Below are positions 11,640 through 23,899 of a stretch of 64,000 nt of DNA, one piece after another. A program made the position numbers and the translations under genes. Source of the DNA: Lolium rigidum (taxonomy: Eukaryota; Streptophyta; Magnoliopsida; Poales; Poaceae). The notes below the pieces were generated by a model. It saw nothing but the letters and a program-made list of their open reading frames with translations. It made no database searches and was not told the origin of the DNA. Position 1 is the stretch's first letter. Every line of letters begins with the position of its first letter. The DNA is taken from the NCBI RefSeq assembly GCF_022539505.1, contig NC_061510.1, positions 400,192,249 through 400,256,248 of the forward strand. Reading direction: 5' to 3'.

Positions 11640-12180
11640 TCAGTAGCGGCCGCGCGGACTGGAGGGGCGTCGCGACGCGGAGGTGGGGAGCCAGAGCCGC
11701 CTCGGGGCCGCTTGCAGTCCCTGCTGGTGTGCTGAGAGCCGCCGCAGCGGACGCACAACGTGTCGTTGACACACTGGGAGGCAATGTGCCCTTCCTCGCC
11801 GCAGCAAGAACTCAGGGAGGGCCTCCTCGCCCATGTCCGGTCCACAATCTCAAACATTGCCCTGAACTCCTGATAGGCTCTCCTTTACGGTGCAAGTAAT
11901 GGACCTCTTCGCTAGCATCCTAGCCACATTTGGCACAAACTCCGCCACCTTGGCCCCATCTAACCGCTAGTTAGAAACAAGCCCGCTCACCATTGCCCAC
12001 CGCGTAGCTGCTGGCCGCATCGAAGATAGCGGTGCAAAGGCTAGGCAGCTGGATGTTGAAAACCTTGAGCCCAGTTAAGTTGTACAGGAATCCTTGCACG
12101 CGGTCACATATTTTGCAGGGCAAGCACTTGAAATTATTACCTTCACGCAGACAAGCAGCTCACATAGCTTGCCCATGTCA
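11640..12180 (-). mobile_element. Retroelement ORF1 fragment with CCHC zinc knuckles
   Basis: Minus-strand frames encode GFLYNLTGLKVFNIQLPS and, in another frame downstream, CGEEGHIASQC followed by CVRCGGSQHTSRDC, the latter a perfect CX2CX4HX4C zinc knuckle. Tandem knuckles after a folded region are typical of gag or LINE ORF1 nucleic-acid-binding proteins. Frames are broken, and the fragment abuts the last exon of the pseudogene to its left, having removed that exon's splice acceptor. It could also derive from a gene with the same knuckle type. Confidence 0.5.
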
Positions 12181-13020
12181 GCTCCAAACCCGTTCGACAT
12201 TTCTTGAGGTTTTGCAGTACTCGACTAAACTTATCGTATACATTCATCCAACTTCATATTGGCCACGCCAAGCATGAAACGGACATCTTCTCAAACAAGA
12301 CATTACGCTAAACACATATTAGATATGTTGCTGTTTACACAACTTATAAAAACACTTTAAGGCTCCAAACCATATACCAACAGCAGAAGACTCAAGTGAA
12401 TGGATAGATCACTGTGAAATTTGCCACTAGAACACGTTATGAATACCTGATAAGATAGAATATTAGAATATATCATACCTTTTAGTCTTTTACTTTCCAA
12501 AACGGAAAGAACCCAAACAGCACAATAGCTCAAAACCAACCCAAAAAGACAAAGCCACCAACTTCATCAACTAACTGAAAGCATATAGCAAGTTCACAGG
12601 CACGCACCCGCGCACCGACACAGTTGACAAAATTATGGAACTTAATTAAGTAACATTACTCACAAAAGCAAACAGCATGAGAAATCAACAAAGTGCCACC
12701 AAAACACCTAGTACTGAAATAGTTCATTACAACGTCACAAACCCTTAATTGACTCTATGACATTATCAATCTTATTGGTGAGACACACCACAGGGGTCTG
12801 TCCAACACATCACCGGTGACGCGCAGCAACCGATGCCCGTGCTGTAAAACTTGTTCCAGCTTGCCATTCCGCGAAACCGAACAAGTTTTGTTAGTGTGGC
12901 TCCCAATGTTTTGGTGCATTGGTCTAAGATTAGACCATAATAAAATGAATCAAAGGAGAAAACGGGATACTAGTTAGAATGCTAGATTATGTAGCAAAAG
13001 CACGTCTAGCTAGACGTTGC
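12181..13020. other. Intronic/intergenic DNA without recognised gene
   Basis: AT-rich, no domains, within the enlarged intron of the decayed membrane-protein gene and downstream of the F-box pseudogene. Confidence 0.4.
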
Positions 13021-13022
13021 GA

Positions 13023-14195
13023 TCAAGGATTACAAAGAACAATACCTGGATAGTAGAAGCTCATGAAGGGGAAGAACGGTCGAATGGCTTGTCCTTCACA
13101 CAACTTTCTTGACCGCAGCAACTTGAGGTCAATAGCATAGACGCCAAGAGCTGTGGTGGCGAAGATGATATTGGCACCCTCCACAGAGCCAATCAACTCC
13201 ACTTTGATCGCAGGATCTCCAATGGGGAGAAACGGCATGAGGCCGATGACTCTATATTCCGCCCATGCTGCAACTCCGTCAGGACCCACCTCCCTTGACC
13301 ACAGGTGAAGGATAAGCCTGTCCAGGTGGGCGACTCCCAGCCTTCCATCCTCTGTTGCCATGAGAATGGAACTCCGGTAATGAACAGCCGCCGGCAGGAC
13401 GATCACCGAGAGGAAATGCCTTCCTACGTCATACTTGAGAATTCGAGAGCCTTGTGGCCCAGACATAAGGAGGAAGTGGAGGGAGTCTTCAACGAGCACA
13501 CTGTGCAACGCAGCACCGTCTTCAATGGGGCCAAGCTCGTCGAAGAGGTCAGGCTCCACGACAATGTCATGCTCGTCGAAGAGGGCAAGCTCAGACGTCG
13601 GCGTGCTCCACTCACCCGTCTCCGACGAGTACTTGTAGGCGGTTGCGCTCCCCGCCTCTGCATCAATACTGACAAAAACAACATGGAAAGGGCCGTCGTG
13701 GCAAGTGGCATGGTCGCAGCCGTACACAGCACATAGCACTGCGGTCCCGAGATAGAACAAGGACCTGCAGGGGTTGCTCAGGTCTTTTCGGCGGCCCGTC
13801 ATGGGGTCCCGCACCACAAGCTCCATGGACACCTCACCGTTGTCGAGGAGGACACGGCCGTGGCGGCAATCGCACACGATGAAGTCAGCCCGGCCGGGGG
13901 TCAAAAGTGCATGGGGGCAGGGCCCCGTGGCGGGGACAAAGTGAGTGACAGTAGCTCACCTCACCGTTGTAGATGAAGCCGAGCATAGGAGGCGACCGAT
14001 TGAACTTGCGGTAGTTGTGGTGGAAATCAGGATCGGAGAGGAGACTCGCGCTCGTGGATTGGAGAGTACGGAGAGACTGAAAAGGCATGCGGGCTCATCC
14101 GGCGGGAGGCGAAAGAGGATCTCATGGACAAGTTCGTCCGGCAGATCCGGAGAGAGCGTCGCCATGACTTGCGTATCCGGAGAGAGTGTCACCAT
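13023..14195 (-). pseudogene. F-box protein gene, frame broken twice
   Basis: The first segment (ATG at 14195) carries an F-box motif, LPDELVHEILFRLPPDEPACL, around residues 18-38. F-box proteins bind Skp1 in SCF ubiquitin ligases and choose targets with their C-terminal half. The following piece, SDPDFHHNYRKFNRSPPMLGF, is in a second frame (about 14060-13955). The remaining 300 residues (CHFVPATGPCPHALLTPGRADF to MSFYYPGIVLCNP, stop at 13023) return to the first frame and resemble the C-terminal domain of grass-expanded F-box proteins. Total about 390 residues, the normal size. The two slips compensate each other and the long C-terminal frame is clean, so the gene may be recently dead, or intact and misassembled. 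It has no counterpart in copy 2. Confidence 0.7.
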
Positions 14196-15756
14196 GATTT
14201 GCAGATCTGGAGGCGGAAGAGGGTATCTCCTTGGGGAAGCCGGAGGCTGAGAATTGCACTTTATTGGAAATAGGAACTAGTCCTTCTATATCTATAGATG
14301 GAAAAAGGTTGCTTGGCTTACCAAATAGTGACCCAGATCCCACGGCCCTCGCAGAAGCCGCTACTGTCTTCTTGGCCGGTTCCCATTGTTCCCGAGGAGA
14401 GGAGATGATCCACAACAAAAGAACAAGCCAAACAATTAATTACAACTAGCTAATAGCCTGTTAATCCTAGCTAGCACACGGCTGGCCAGTTAGCCATCCA
14501 TCACTACGAGGTAATCAGAGAAGGGCAGGCACATGTTACTAGCACCTCTGGCACGTTTAAGCACTAACTTAATTTTCACCTCTGTCTACTCGTTATCCAA
14601 TGCAGGATGTGCTAGAGCTACTTTTTTTAAAAGATGAAAAGGCTTCATGTATGACATTATTTGTCAAAGGTAAACTTGGAAAGTGTTGGGGCCTTGCTAC
14701 TAAACAGAGTTTATTTGTTTGGTATTTAATTACGACATTCTTTATGTTATATTTATTTTAGTCAATTTTTCTCTCGTTCTTCATCGAACCAACGTACGGA
14801 GAAAAGCACCGTATGAAGATAAAGTGAACGAACGGTAATTACCACCAAACCAAGTACTAATTATGCCAAGTTAAGAAGGTAACTGGAAAATATCTACAGC
14901 ACTCCAATTTCGGTGCAACTGACGCCTCAAGTTTCCTTATCTGTAAGATTCAACCAATTCAAGTTTCAGATCATATCATAAACACAATGTAATCCATGAG
15001 CCAATAATCCAATATATACACAATGTAACTAGCAAGGAAAGTTACAGTATATGATTACCAAATACTGAACCACAGAAAGTAGTACATCACGGGAACGGAC
15101 CTTTTAAGGAGAGACTTTGGGTTGCAAGGGAATAAATCCTTCTGATGAAGATCTTCCAATGTTCTCTTTAACAAAAAGAGACATACATTAGCACTTAGGA
15201 AAAGCCGTTTTTCGCTATGACTAACCTTGTCACGTGCGAAACCTAACTTAGTGTCCTGAATTGAGCTAACGGTGAAACTATTTATATTTTTCAAGGTTAT
15301 TTGCCCCTTACAAGTGAGTTATGTATTTGCACCTTGTAAGCTAAATGATCAATAAAAGCATTCCAGCACTGGGACACCAGTCTAAGCACCTGACAGAGAG
15401 ATATACATCACAGTAAGAATAACTCAAACATGGGGGAACATATGATAACACTAATAAAACAAGGCATTAAGAAGATAAAGCCTTTAGCCTGGATTACAAT
15501 TAACAGTGGACGAACGGGAGCAAAGAGTAGAGGAACTGTATGTGGAAAGAAAAACATTGGCGGCTCTCAGATATAATGAGTATGATATCTCACCGGTGCT
15601 CCAACATAGAAAGCAGCTCTCTAGCATATAGATCCAAATGCTCTACTGTTAAGAAACAAACTACCCACAGAAGTGACGACAATTGTATGTATGAAGAGAC
15701 ACAGACAAAGAAATGCATGTGTGAAAATGACACCAAAATTATCTAGTATCCACAGG
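14196..15756. other. Intron-like DNA of the decayed gene
   Basis: No coding signal beyond the short region upstream of the F-box start. Two near-copies of AGAGAGNGTC(G/A)CCATGA at 14150-14200 show that the F-box start region was duplicated locally. Confidence 0.4.
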
Positions 15757-17355
15757 CAACAACAAACAACAACAACAACCAAGCCTTTCAGTCCCAAACA
15801 AGTTGGGGTAGGCTAGAGTTGAAACCCATAAGATCTCCAAGTCAATTCATGGTTCCGGAACGTGGATAGCTAACTTCCACGCACCCCTGTCCATGGCTAA
15901 ATCTTTGTCGATATTCCAAACCTTCAGGTCTCTCTTAACGGACTCCTCCCATGTCAAGTTTGGTCTACCACGACCCCTCTTAACATTCTCAGCACGTTTT
16001 ATCCGTCCGCTATGCACCGGCGCTTCCGAAAGCCTCCGTTGGATATGTCCAAACCATCTGAGACGATGTTGCACCAGCTTCTCTTCAATCGGTGCTACCC
16101 CAACTCTCTCCTGTATATCGTCATTCCGTACCCGATCCTTTCTTGTGTGGCCACATATCCATCTCAACATGCGCATCTCTCGCTACACTTAACTCGTTGG
16201 ATATGTCGTCTCTTCGTTGGCCAACACTCCGCGCCATATAACATCGCATGTCGGATAGTTGTTCTATAAAACCTCGCCTTTTAGCTTTTGTGGCACTCTC
16301 TTGTCACAGAGTACGCCGTAAGCTTGGCGCCACTTCATCCAACCAGCCTTGATTCGGTGGCCCACATCTTCATCGATATCGCCATCCTTCCGCAACATGG
16401 ACCCCAAATATCGAAAAGTGTCTCTCTCCGGTACCACCTCGCCCATCAAGGCTAACCTCTCCCTCCTCGTGCCTAGTAGAACCGAAACCGCACCTCATGT
16501 ATTCAGCTTTTAGTTCTACTAAGCCTAAAACCTTTCGATTCTAGAGTTCGCCTCCACAACTCTAACTTTCTATTAACCCCGCTCGCCTATCATCGACTAG
16601 CACCACATCATCCGCAAAGATGCATACACCATGGGATATCTCCTTGTATATCCCTTGTGACCTCATCCATCACCAAATCAAAAAGATAAGGGCTCAAAGC
16701 TGACCCTTGGTGTAGCCCTATTCTAATTGGAAAGTCATCAGTGTCGCCATCACTTGTTCGAACACTTGTCACAACATTATCATACATGTCCTGGATGAGG
16801 GTAATGTACTTTATTGGGACTTTGTGTTTCTCCAAGGCCCACCACATGACATTCCGAGGTATCTTATCATAGGCCTTCTCCAAATCAATGAACACCATAT
16901 GAAAGTCCTTCTTTTGCTCCCTGTATCTCTCCATCACCTGTCGTACCAAGAAGATGGCTTCCATGGTAGACCTCCCAGGCATGAAACCAAATTGGTTTTT
17001 GGTCACGCTTGTCAACCTTCTTAAGTGGTGCTCAATGACTCTCTCCCATAGCTTCATAGTATGGCTCATCAGCTTGATTCCACGGTAATTAGTACAACTT
17101 TGAACATCCCCTTGTTCTTGAAGATTGGTACTAAAATACTCCGCCTCCATTCTTCGGGCATCTTGTTTGACCGAAAAATGAGGTTGAAAAGCTTAGTTAG
17201 CCATACTATCGCTACGTCTCCAAGACCTCTCCACGCCTCGATGGGGATACCATCAGGACCCATCGCCTTGCCTCCTTTCATCCTCCTTAACGCCTCCTTA
17301 AACTCAGACTCCCGGATACGTCGCACAAAACACATGTCTGGTATCATCAAAGGAG
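15757..17355 (-). mobile_element. RTE-clade LINE, 5'-truncated, with (TTG)n tail
   Basis: Minus-strand frames give successive reverse-transcriptase parts: GGKAMGPDGIPIEAWRGLGD, then NYRGIKLMSHTMKLWERVIE, FGFMPGRSTMEAIF, FIDLEKAYDKIPR and GLHQGSALSPYLF. The catalytic FADD is present near 16612 but one frame away. Next come [20 protein letters not shown] and RLRWFGHIQRR. The element ends in the TTG repeat typical of plant RTE elements (CAA repeats at 15757-15780 on the plus strand). The endonuclease is missing and several frames are broken, so it is dead. It lies inside the long intron of the decayed copy 1 gene and has no counterpart in copy 2, so it probably arrived after the duplication. Confidence 0.9.
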
Positions 17356-18424
17356 TCGTCTAGCTCAATGGTAGAGCTCTCAACCTCTCCATTCTGTAAA
17401 AATACAGCCACTGAAACAAAATGGAATCAATGTGTAAGAAGCTTCACAATCGAAGTACTAAAAGAACATTTAACTACAAAAATCATACTGCGTAACTCAG
17501 AGACAGCGGAAATATTCATTCTCAAATTGAGGGCATTTTATTCTGTCCTCTTTTTTATAGAGGAGGGGAGCAAAATAATTAGGTATGATTGCGTACAAAT
17601 GAAGCAGAGTTTGGTACAATCGTGCTAATGCAATTCAGATGTGATAAGATTCAACTGGTCAGGAGTCAGGTAGTGGCAATTGGAATTTAAGTATTTATAT
17701 TTTAAGGCCAGAAGACACAAAATAATGCTTCACTCTTTAATGGGAATGGAAGACATTCATACTAAACTAAACTTTGTAGAACAGCACACTATTCACTAGA
17801 GTTCCAAAAGAATACTGTCGTCATGCAAACATATAAGGACACATAGATTGCATATAAAGAAAAGGTGAACAGTAAAAACAAAATGGAGGATCTTCTAGAA
17901 ACTGTTAGTCTGTTAGGTTAGTGAACAATAATTTAATTTCTCTTCAAGTGGTTACTTTAGGTGGTTTATGTCAATATCGTCGAATAGTACTATCTGCATA
18001 TCATCTACTTCACCAATACAATTAATTCTGTATCACTATTTTAGGTTAGGTTGTACAGGAATATTTATTTTATGGAAGGATGTTCACCAAATTTCAAGAG
18101 CTTTACCCCCCTAGATAAACTGGGATATGACACTGAGCACTGAGCAGTTTCAAATTTGTGATGCTGCTGAAAGCAAAAGCTCATTTTCTGGGCTGATAGG
18201 ATAAAACTATGAACCAGATCAAACATAGTGGTAAGCTCAGCATGGTAGTTACACTTACAAAACTTTCTGTCCTAGCTGGATTAATCTCATTATAATATTA
18301 CATGGCAGGTGAAACATAAAAGACACTATAAGCATTCTAGCTTACTAATGGCTATGGCTTATTAGTTTTGAGTATCACCTAGGAAAACTGAAATGTAAAG
18401 AAACAGCAACACGCACAAGCTTAC
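17356..18424. other. Intron-like duplicated DNA (copy 1)
   Basis: Matches about 44690-46130 of copy 2. It contains a single copy (near 17908) of the 49-bp unit that is repeated five times in copy 2. Confidence 0.5.
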
Positions 18425-19418
18425 CAATATTGAACAGAGCAATCTCTCTCTCCGGCATATTCGGCTTCGCAATCACACCTTCAGGCTCCACCGTGACAAG
18501 AACATAAACCTATATTCAATCACGAAAATACACTATAAATCATCCCAACAATGGGGTGTCACTCCTATTCTGCATCCAACTAACAATTCGCTGAACACTG
18601 ACCGGTTCAGTGCTCTCAGCTTTGAAAATTATCTTCTCCATGTTGAGCAGGCCTCCTGTTCTTGCTCCCCAAATCCTCCACACCATCAGGATCATTCACC
18701 AGCCGAACTGAAAAGCTGGACGGTATCTGCAACCAGAAGCAACGCATTCAAGAACAACAAACTGCAATGGATTCATTCACTGGAGAAACAAGGTTCCTTG
18801 TTTCTTCACAGCCAAAGGAAAGTTGAGATCGTACGGAGGCCGGGTAGGAGATCTTGACTTCGTACCACGCGGGCGGCCGCAGCCCGGCGAGCCTGTAGAG
18901 GCTCCGGCCGTGGCAGAGCGGCATCGTCTTCCCCACTAGCTCATCGCCGACGGCAAGGGCCCTCGCTTCCTCGGCCTCCAGGCTGGCAGGCTGCTGCGTG
19001 GAGACGCACGGGGAAGAGGCGTGGATGGAGACAGCGAGAGAGGCGCACCTGCTCACGGAAGAGAGCAGCAGACGATAATCAGGAGGATGTGCTGCGGCGG
19101 CATGGTGAGGAGAGGAGAAGCGGCGGAGATGGCATCCGCGCGCCCTCCGGCGACCTCGACGGCGTCGGATGCTTTGCTCGGCGAGGCCCTGAATCCAAAG
19201 CCCATGGATTCGCAACTGTCTTGGTGATGGTTTAGATGGGCCTCCAGAAATTGAGCCGTACGGGCTAGGATGCTTCGTTAAGGTGGATCGTATGGGCCAT
19301 AACTCCGGCCCTTCGTAGCCCATTCAGACCATCGCAGTTCGCACTTCGCAGCCGTCGGATCCTTAAACCCAAGAGGCCGAGACCCTACAAAGCCACTCTC
19401 CCACCCGCCGTCACCTCT

Positions 19419-19655
19419 CTGTCGTCGGAGGCGGCCAAGCTGTTGCCCGAGTCAGTGCTCCGCAAGGCGAAGCGGGAGGAGGTTTGGCCACCGAGAAGAA
19501 GACCAAGGCCGTCGAAGGAGGGCAAGGTGGTGCTAGAGTCGGTGCACCTTCCGGCGAAGCGGGATGAGATTTGGGCCACGAGAAGAAGGCCAATGCCATT
19601 GACGAGAAGAAGTTGACTATGAACCGCAAGGCCATCTTCGCCCGAGCCAAGCAGG
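19419..19655 (+). pseudogene. RPL7 exon 1 remnant (copy 1)
   Basis: The sequence follows exon 1 of the intact gene at 47238. The start codon has become CTG (19419-19421), the leader intron is absent, and an internal segment around AAGGTGGTGC...GCGAAGCGGG is duplicated with frame changes. It ends after a segment matching ENRK.IFARAKQ, where sequence homologous to the left end of the duplication begins. No later exon exists. Not functional. Confidence 0.8.
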
Positions 19656-20323
19656 AGAGATATGATCGCCGCGAGAACATCGAGGCGGCCCTGTGTAAAG
19701 GTACATTGCCCCTATGTGTGGTTTTGGTAATTAATGATAACCCCTATGGACTAATGTTTTCATTGAGTTTATATAAAGGAATATTCCATAGGTACTACTT
19801 GTATTCCATGTGTTGGATTCAAGTATGGATGCCATGAAGATAAAGATATACCTTGTGTATTGGCATCAAGTTCATCGATTTGAAGATATATATGTGATAT
19901 GATCAAGAAGAAGAAATGAAAATGGAGTTCTTATGTGGAACTCAATATTAGCCATGCTCTAGCTTATGTGATAAGCAATGGATGATCAAGATCTTGAGTG
20001 CTTGATTCCAAGTGAAGAATTCAAGTTATGGCTCTAAGTCGGTGTCATGATAGTCTCATAAGTTGAGCTATGGTTGACTAAGATTTAGAGCATGCAAACA
20101 AATGAAGAATTCTCTATACACCTCAAGATAGTATGATAGAGCATGAGAAGATACAAGGTTGACCAATACAAAGAGTGAAAAATAGATTCAAGTTTGGTCA
20201 ACACATGAAGCATGAAGAATGTGTCACGTGAAGTCATGTGGTATGGTAAGCCTTGTCAAATATGCTTTATGAACTAACCCATCATATATGTGCCCTTGTG
20301 TTGTCTATGTGGGTTAGGTATCT

Positions 20324-21785
20324 GATACGTCTCCAACGTATCTATAATTTCTGATGTTTCATGCTAGTTTTATGACAATACCTACATGTTTTGTTCACAC
20401 TTTATATCGTTTTGATGCATTTTCCGGAACTAACCTATTAACGAGATGCCGAAGTGTCAGTTCCTGTTTTGTGCTGTTTTTTGTTTCAGAAATCCTACAA
20501 AGGAAATATTCTCGGAATTGGACGAAATCAACGCCCGTGGTCTTATATTTCACGCGAAGCTTCCGGAGAGCCGTAGAGGGACCAGAGGGGAGCCCTGGGG
20601 GCCCCACCCCCACCTGGCGGCGCGGCCAAGGGGGGGCGCCCCCTATGGTCTGGCTGCCCCAGGACTCCTCCGAGGCTGCCCTTCCGCCTATATATTCTCT
20701 CCGCCTCGAAAACCCTAAAAAAATAAGCCATGATACGAGAAAAGTTCCAGAGCCGCCGCCATCGCGAAGCCAAGATTCGGGGGGACAGAAGTCTCTGTTC
20801 CGGCACGCCGCCGGGACGGGGAAGTGCCCCCGGAAGGCATCTCCATCGACACCACCACCATCTTCATCGCCGCTGCTATCTCCTATGATGAGGAGGGAGT
20901 AGTTCTCCCCCGAGGCTAAGGGCTGTACCGGTAGCTATGTGGTTCATCTCTCTCTCCCATGTGATCTTTATGTGATCATGAGCTTTGTATCACTATTACT
21001 ATGTGCTACTCTAGTGATGTTATTAAAGTAGTATATTCCTCCTTCATGATGTAATGTTGACAGTGTGTGCATCATGTAGTACTTGGCGTAGATTATGATT
21101 GTAATCTCTTGTAGATTATGGAGTTAACTATTACTATGATAGTATTGATGTGATCTATTCCCCCTTTCATAGCTTAAAGGTGACAGTGTGTATGCTATGT
21201 TAGTACTCGGTCAACGGTCTATTATGCACTCTAGAGGTTACTTAAATATGAATTCCGAATGTTGTGGAGCTTGTTTACTCCGGCTTGAGGGAGCTCTTGT
21301 AGCCCTACACAATGAATGGTGTTTGTTATCCAACAAGAGAGTGTGAAGTAGCATAAGAGAAGAGAACTTATTTATTTATGTGATCATTGTTGAGAGTGTC
21401 CACTAGTGAAAGTATGATCCCTAGGCCTTGTTTCCGAATATCGAAACTCCGTTTACTTACTGTTCTACTGCATGTTTACTTGCTACCATATTTATTTCAG
21501 ATTGTTATTACCACTCATATTCATCCATATCACTTGCATTTCACTATCTCTTCGCCGAACTAGTGCACCTATACATCTGACAAGTGTATTAGGTGTGTTG
21601 GGGACACAAGAGACTTCTTGTATCGTAATTGCAGGGTTGCTTGAGAGGGATATGTTTGACCTCTACCTCCCTGAGTTCGATAAACCTTAGGTGATTCACT
21701 TAAGGGAAACTTGCTGCTGTTCTACAAACCTCTGCTCTTGGAGGCCCAACACTGTCTACAGGAATAGAAGCGTGCGTAGACATCA
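20324..21785 (+). mobile_element. Element A: solo LTR of an Athila-like Ty3/gypsy element
   Basis: It begins TGATACGTCTCCAACGTATC, ends GTAGACATCA, and is flanked by a perfect five-base duplication GTATC (20319-20323 and 21786-21790). It is 1462 bp. The family is that of element B, but this LTR ends at ACATCA without the 86-bp extension seen in B. Open frames at 20354-20902 on both strands are LTR sequence, not genes. Confidence 0.9.
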
Positions 21786-23883
21786 GTATCTTTCCATGGG
21801 CATGCATCAAAAGTGAGATCTCATATAGCCCATGAGAGGATAACATCAAGTGGTGATCGTCATCAAGGTCGAGTTGGTCAAGTTCAAGATGAGCATCTCA
21901 AGTGTATCACATGCTTGAAGCTTTCCGTCCATTTGATGATAATGGACATGTGAAGATGTGCATCAATGGAGCTATCCCATCATGGTGTATGGGGGAGTGA
22001 TACGTCTCCGACGTATCGATAATTTCTTATGTTCCATGCCACATTATTGATGATATCTACATGTTTTATACACACTTTATGTCATATTTATGCATTTTCT
22101 GGAACTAACCTATTAACAAGATGCCGAAGTGCCGGTCCTCGTTTTCTCGCTGTTTTTGGTTTCAGAAATCCTAGTAACGAAATATTCTCGGAATCGGACG
22201 AAATCAAGACCCGGGTTCCTATTTTCACCGGAAGCATCCGAACACCCGAGAGCCGCCGGAGGGGGCCCCGTGGGCCCCGGATGATAGGGTGGCGCGGCTC
22301 GGGCCCCGGCCGCGCCAGCCTATGGTGCCGCCGCCTCTTCGACCCTCTGACGCTACCCTTCCGCCTATTTAAAGCCTCCGTCGCGAAAACCCTATTACGA
22401 AGGACGAAACCCACAGAAACCTTCCAGAGCCGCCGCCATCGCGAAGCCAAGATCTGGGGGACAGGAGTCTCTGTTCCGGCACCCCGTGATGACCCACAAG
22501 TATAGGGGATCGCAACAGTCTTCGAGGGAAGTAAAACCCAATTTATTGATTCGACACAAGGGGAGACAAAGAATACTTGAAAGCCTTAACAGCGGAGTTG
22601 TCAATTCAGCCGCACTGAAAACAGACTTGCTCGCAAGAGTTTATCGGTAGTAACCGTTTTATAGCAGATAGCAGATAGCGAAATAACAGGCAACAGAGTA
22701 ACAAAGACAGCGATGAGTGATTATAGTAAACAGCAGGATTAAAATACTGTAGGCACGGGGACGGATGACGGGCGTTGCATGGATGAGAGAAACTCATGTA
22801 ACAATCATAGCAGGGCATTTGCAGATAATAATAAAAAGGTATCCAAGTACTAAGCAATCAATAGGCATGTGTTCCAATTATAGTCGTACGTGCTCGCAAT
22901 GAGAAACTTGCACAACATCTTTTGTCCTACCAGCCGGTGGCAGCCGGGCCTCAAGGGAAACTATCGGATATTAAGGTACTCCTTTTAATAGAGTACCGGA
23001 GCAAAGCATTAACACTCCGTGAACACATGTGATCCTCACATCGCTACCATCCCCTCCGGTTGTCCCGATTTCGTCACTTCGGGGCCATTGGTTCCGGACG
23101 GCGACATGTGTATACAACTTGCGGGTAAGACCATAAACAATGAATATCATGATGAAATAATAACATGTTCAGATCTGAGATCATGGCACTCGGGCCCTAG
23201 TGACAAGCATTAAGCATAACAAGTTGCAACAATATCATAAAAGTACCATCTACGGACACTAGGCACTATGCCCTAACAATCTTATGCTATTACATGACCA
23301 ATCTCATCCAATCCCTACCATCCCCTTCGGCCTACAGCGGGGGAATTACTCACACATGGATGGGGGAAACATGGCTGGTTGATGGAGAGGCGTTGGCGGT
23401 GATGGCGGTGATGATCTCCTCCAATTCCCCGTCCCGGCGGAGTGCCAGAACGGAGACTTCGGCTCCCGCGACGGAGTTTCGCGATGTGGCGGCGTTCTGG
23501 AGGGTTTCTGGCGACTTCGACTTCTCTCCGTGCGTTTTTAGGTCGAGGCGAATAAGTAGTCCGAAGGAGGGCGTCGGAGGCCGGCCGAGGGGCCACACCA
23601 CATGGCCGCGCGGGCCCCCCCTGGGCCGCGCCGCCTGTGGTGTGGGGCCCTCGGGCCTCCACTTCAATTGTCCTTCCGGCTCCGTCATTATTCCGGGAAA
23701 ATAGGCCCTTTCGTCAAAATCCCGAGGTTTTTCCCGAAAGTTGGATTTCTGCACAAAAACGAGACACCGAACAGCTTCTGCGAAAACGGCGTTAGTCCGC
23801 GTTAGTTGCATCCAAAATACACAAATTAGAGGCAAAACAATAGCAAAAGTGTTCGGGAAAGTAGATACGTTTTGGACGTATCA

Positions 23884-23899
23884 ACTCCCCCAAGCTTAG
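23884..23899 (-). other. Polypurine tract of element C
   Basis: The minus strand reads CTAAGCTTGGGGGAGT directly before the 3' LTR, the primer position for plus-strand DNA synthesis. A second such tract (CTTGGGGGAGG) lies near 26190, after the Athila ORF. Confidence 0.7.

Larger units (their letters stand above)
11535..19103 (-). pseudogene. Decayed copy of the signal-peptide/membrane-protein gene
   Basis: All five exons of the intact gene at 43628-46849 have counterparts in the same order. Exon 1 (about 19103-19010) has an early stop in both possible frames. Exon 2 (about 18990-18836) is open and ends in YEVKISYPAS. Exon 3 (about 18725-18604) has one extra base in AGGAGGCCTGCTC, which shifts the frame. 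Exon 4 (about 18510-18425) is intact (VYVLVTVEPEGVIAKPN). Exon 5 (11640-11535) keeps LFAWWVGIAELISIVLASLA, but its splice acceptor has been replaced by foreign sequence and the stop is lost. The fourth intron holds a zinc-knuckle ORF fragment, an F-box pseudogene and a LINE. Several independent lesions make this a dead copy even if one frame shift were an assembly error. Confidence 0.75.
9150..19655 (+). repeat. Segmental duplication, copy 1
   Basis: Colinear similarity with 40675-47384 can be followed by eye at several points: 9197 with 40679, 10700-10900 with 42890-43140, 11120-11340 with 43310-43520, 11540-11630 with 43690-43800, 17900 with 45440, 18430-19100 with 46140-46850, and 19420-19655 with 47238-47384. 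Copy 1 ends inside the first exon of RPL7. Compared with copy 2 it carries extra DNA (zinc-knuckle ORF fragment, F-box pseudogene, RTE LINE) and lacks the 823-bp tandem repeat and the five-copy 49-bp array. Confidence 0.75.

Noticed and set aside
13305..13736. 143-codon plus-strand frame
   Set aside because: Antisense to the long F-box C-terminal frame; no domain.
20354..20902. 182-codon frame and its opposites (also 22029-22505 and 37159-37644)
   Set aside because: LTR sequence of the A/B family, where stop codons are rare because of GC content.
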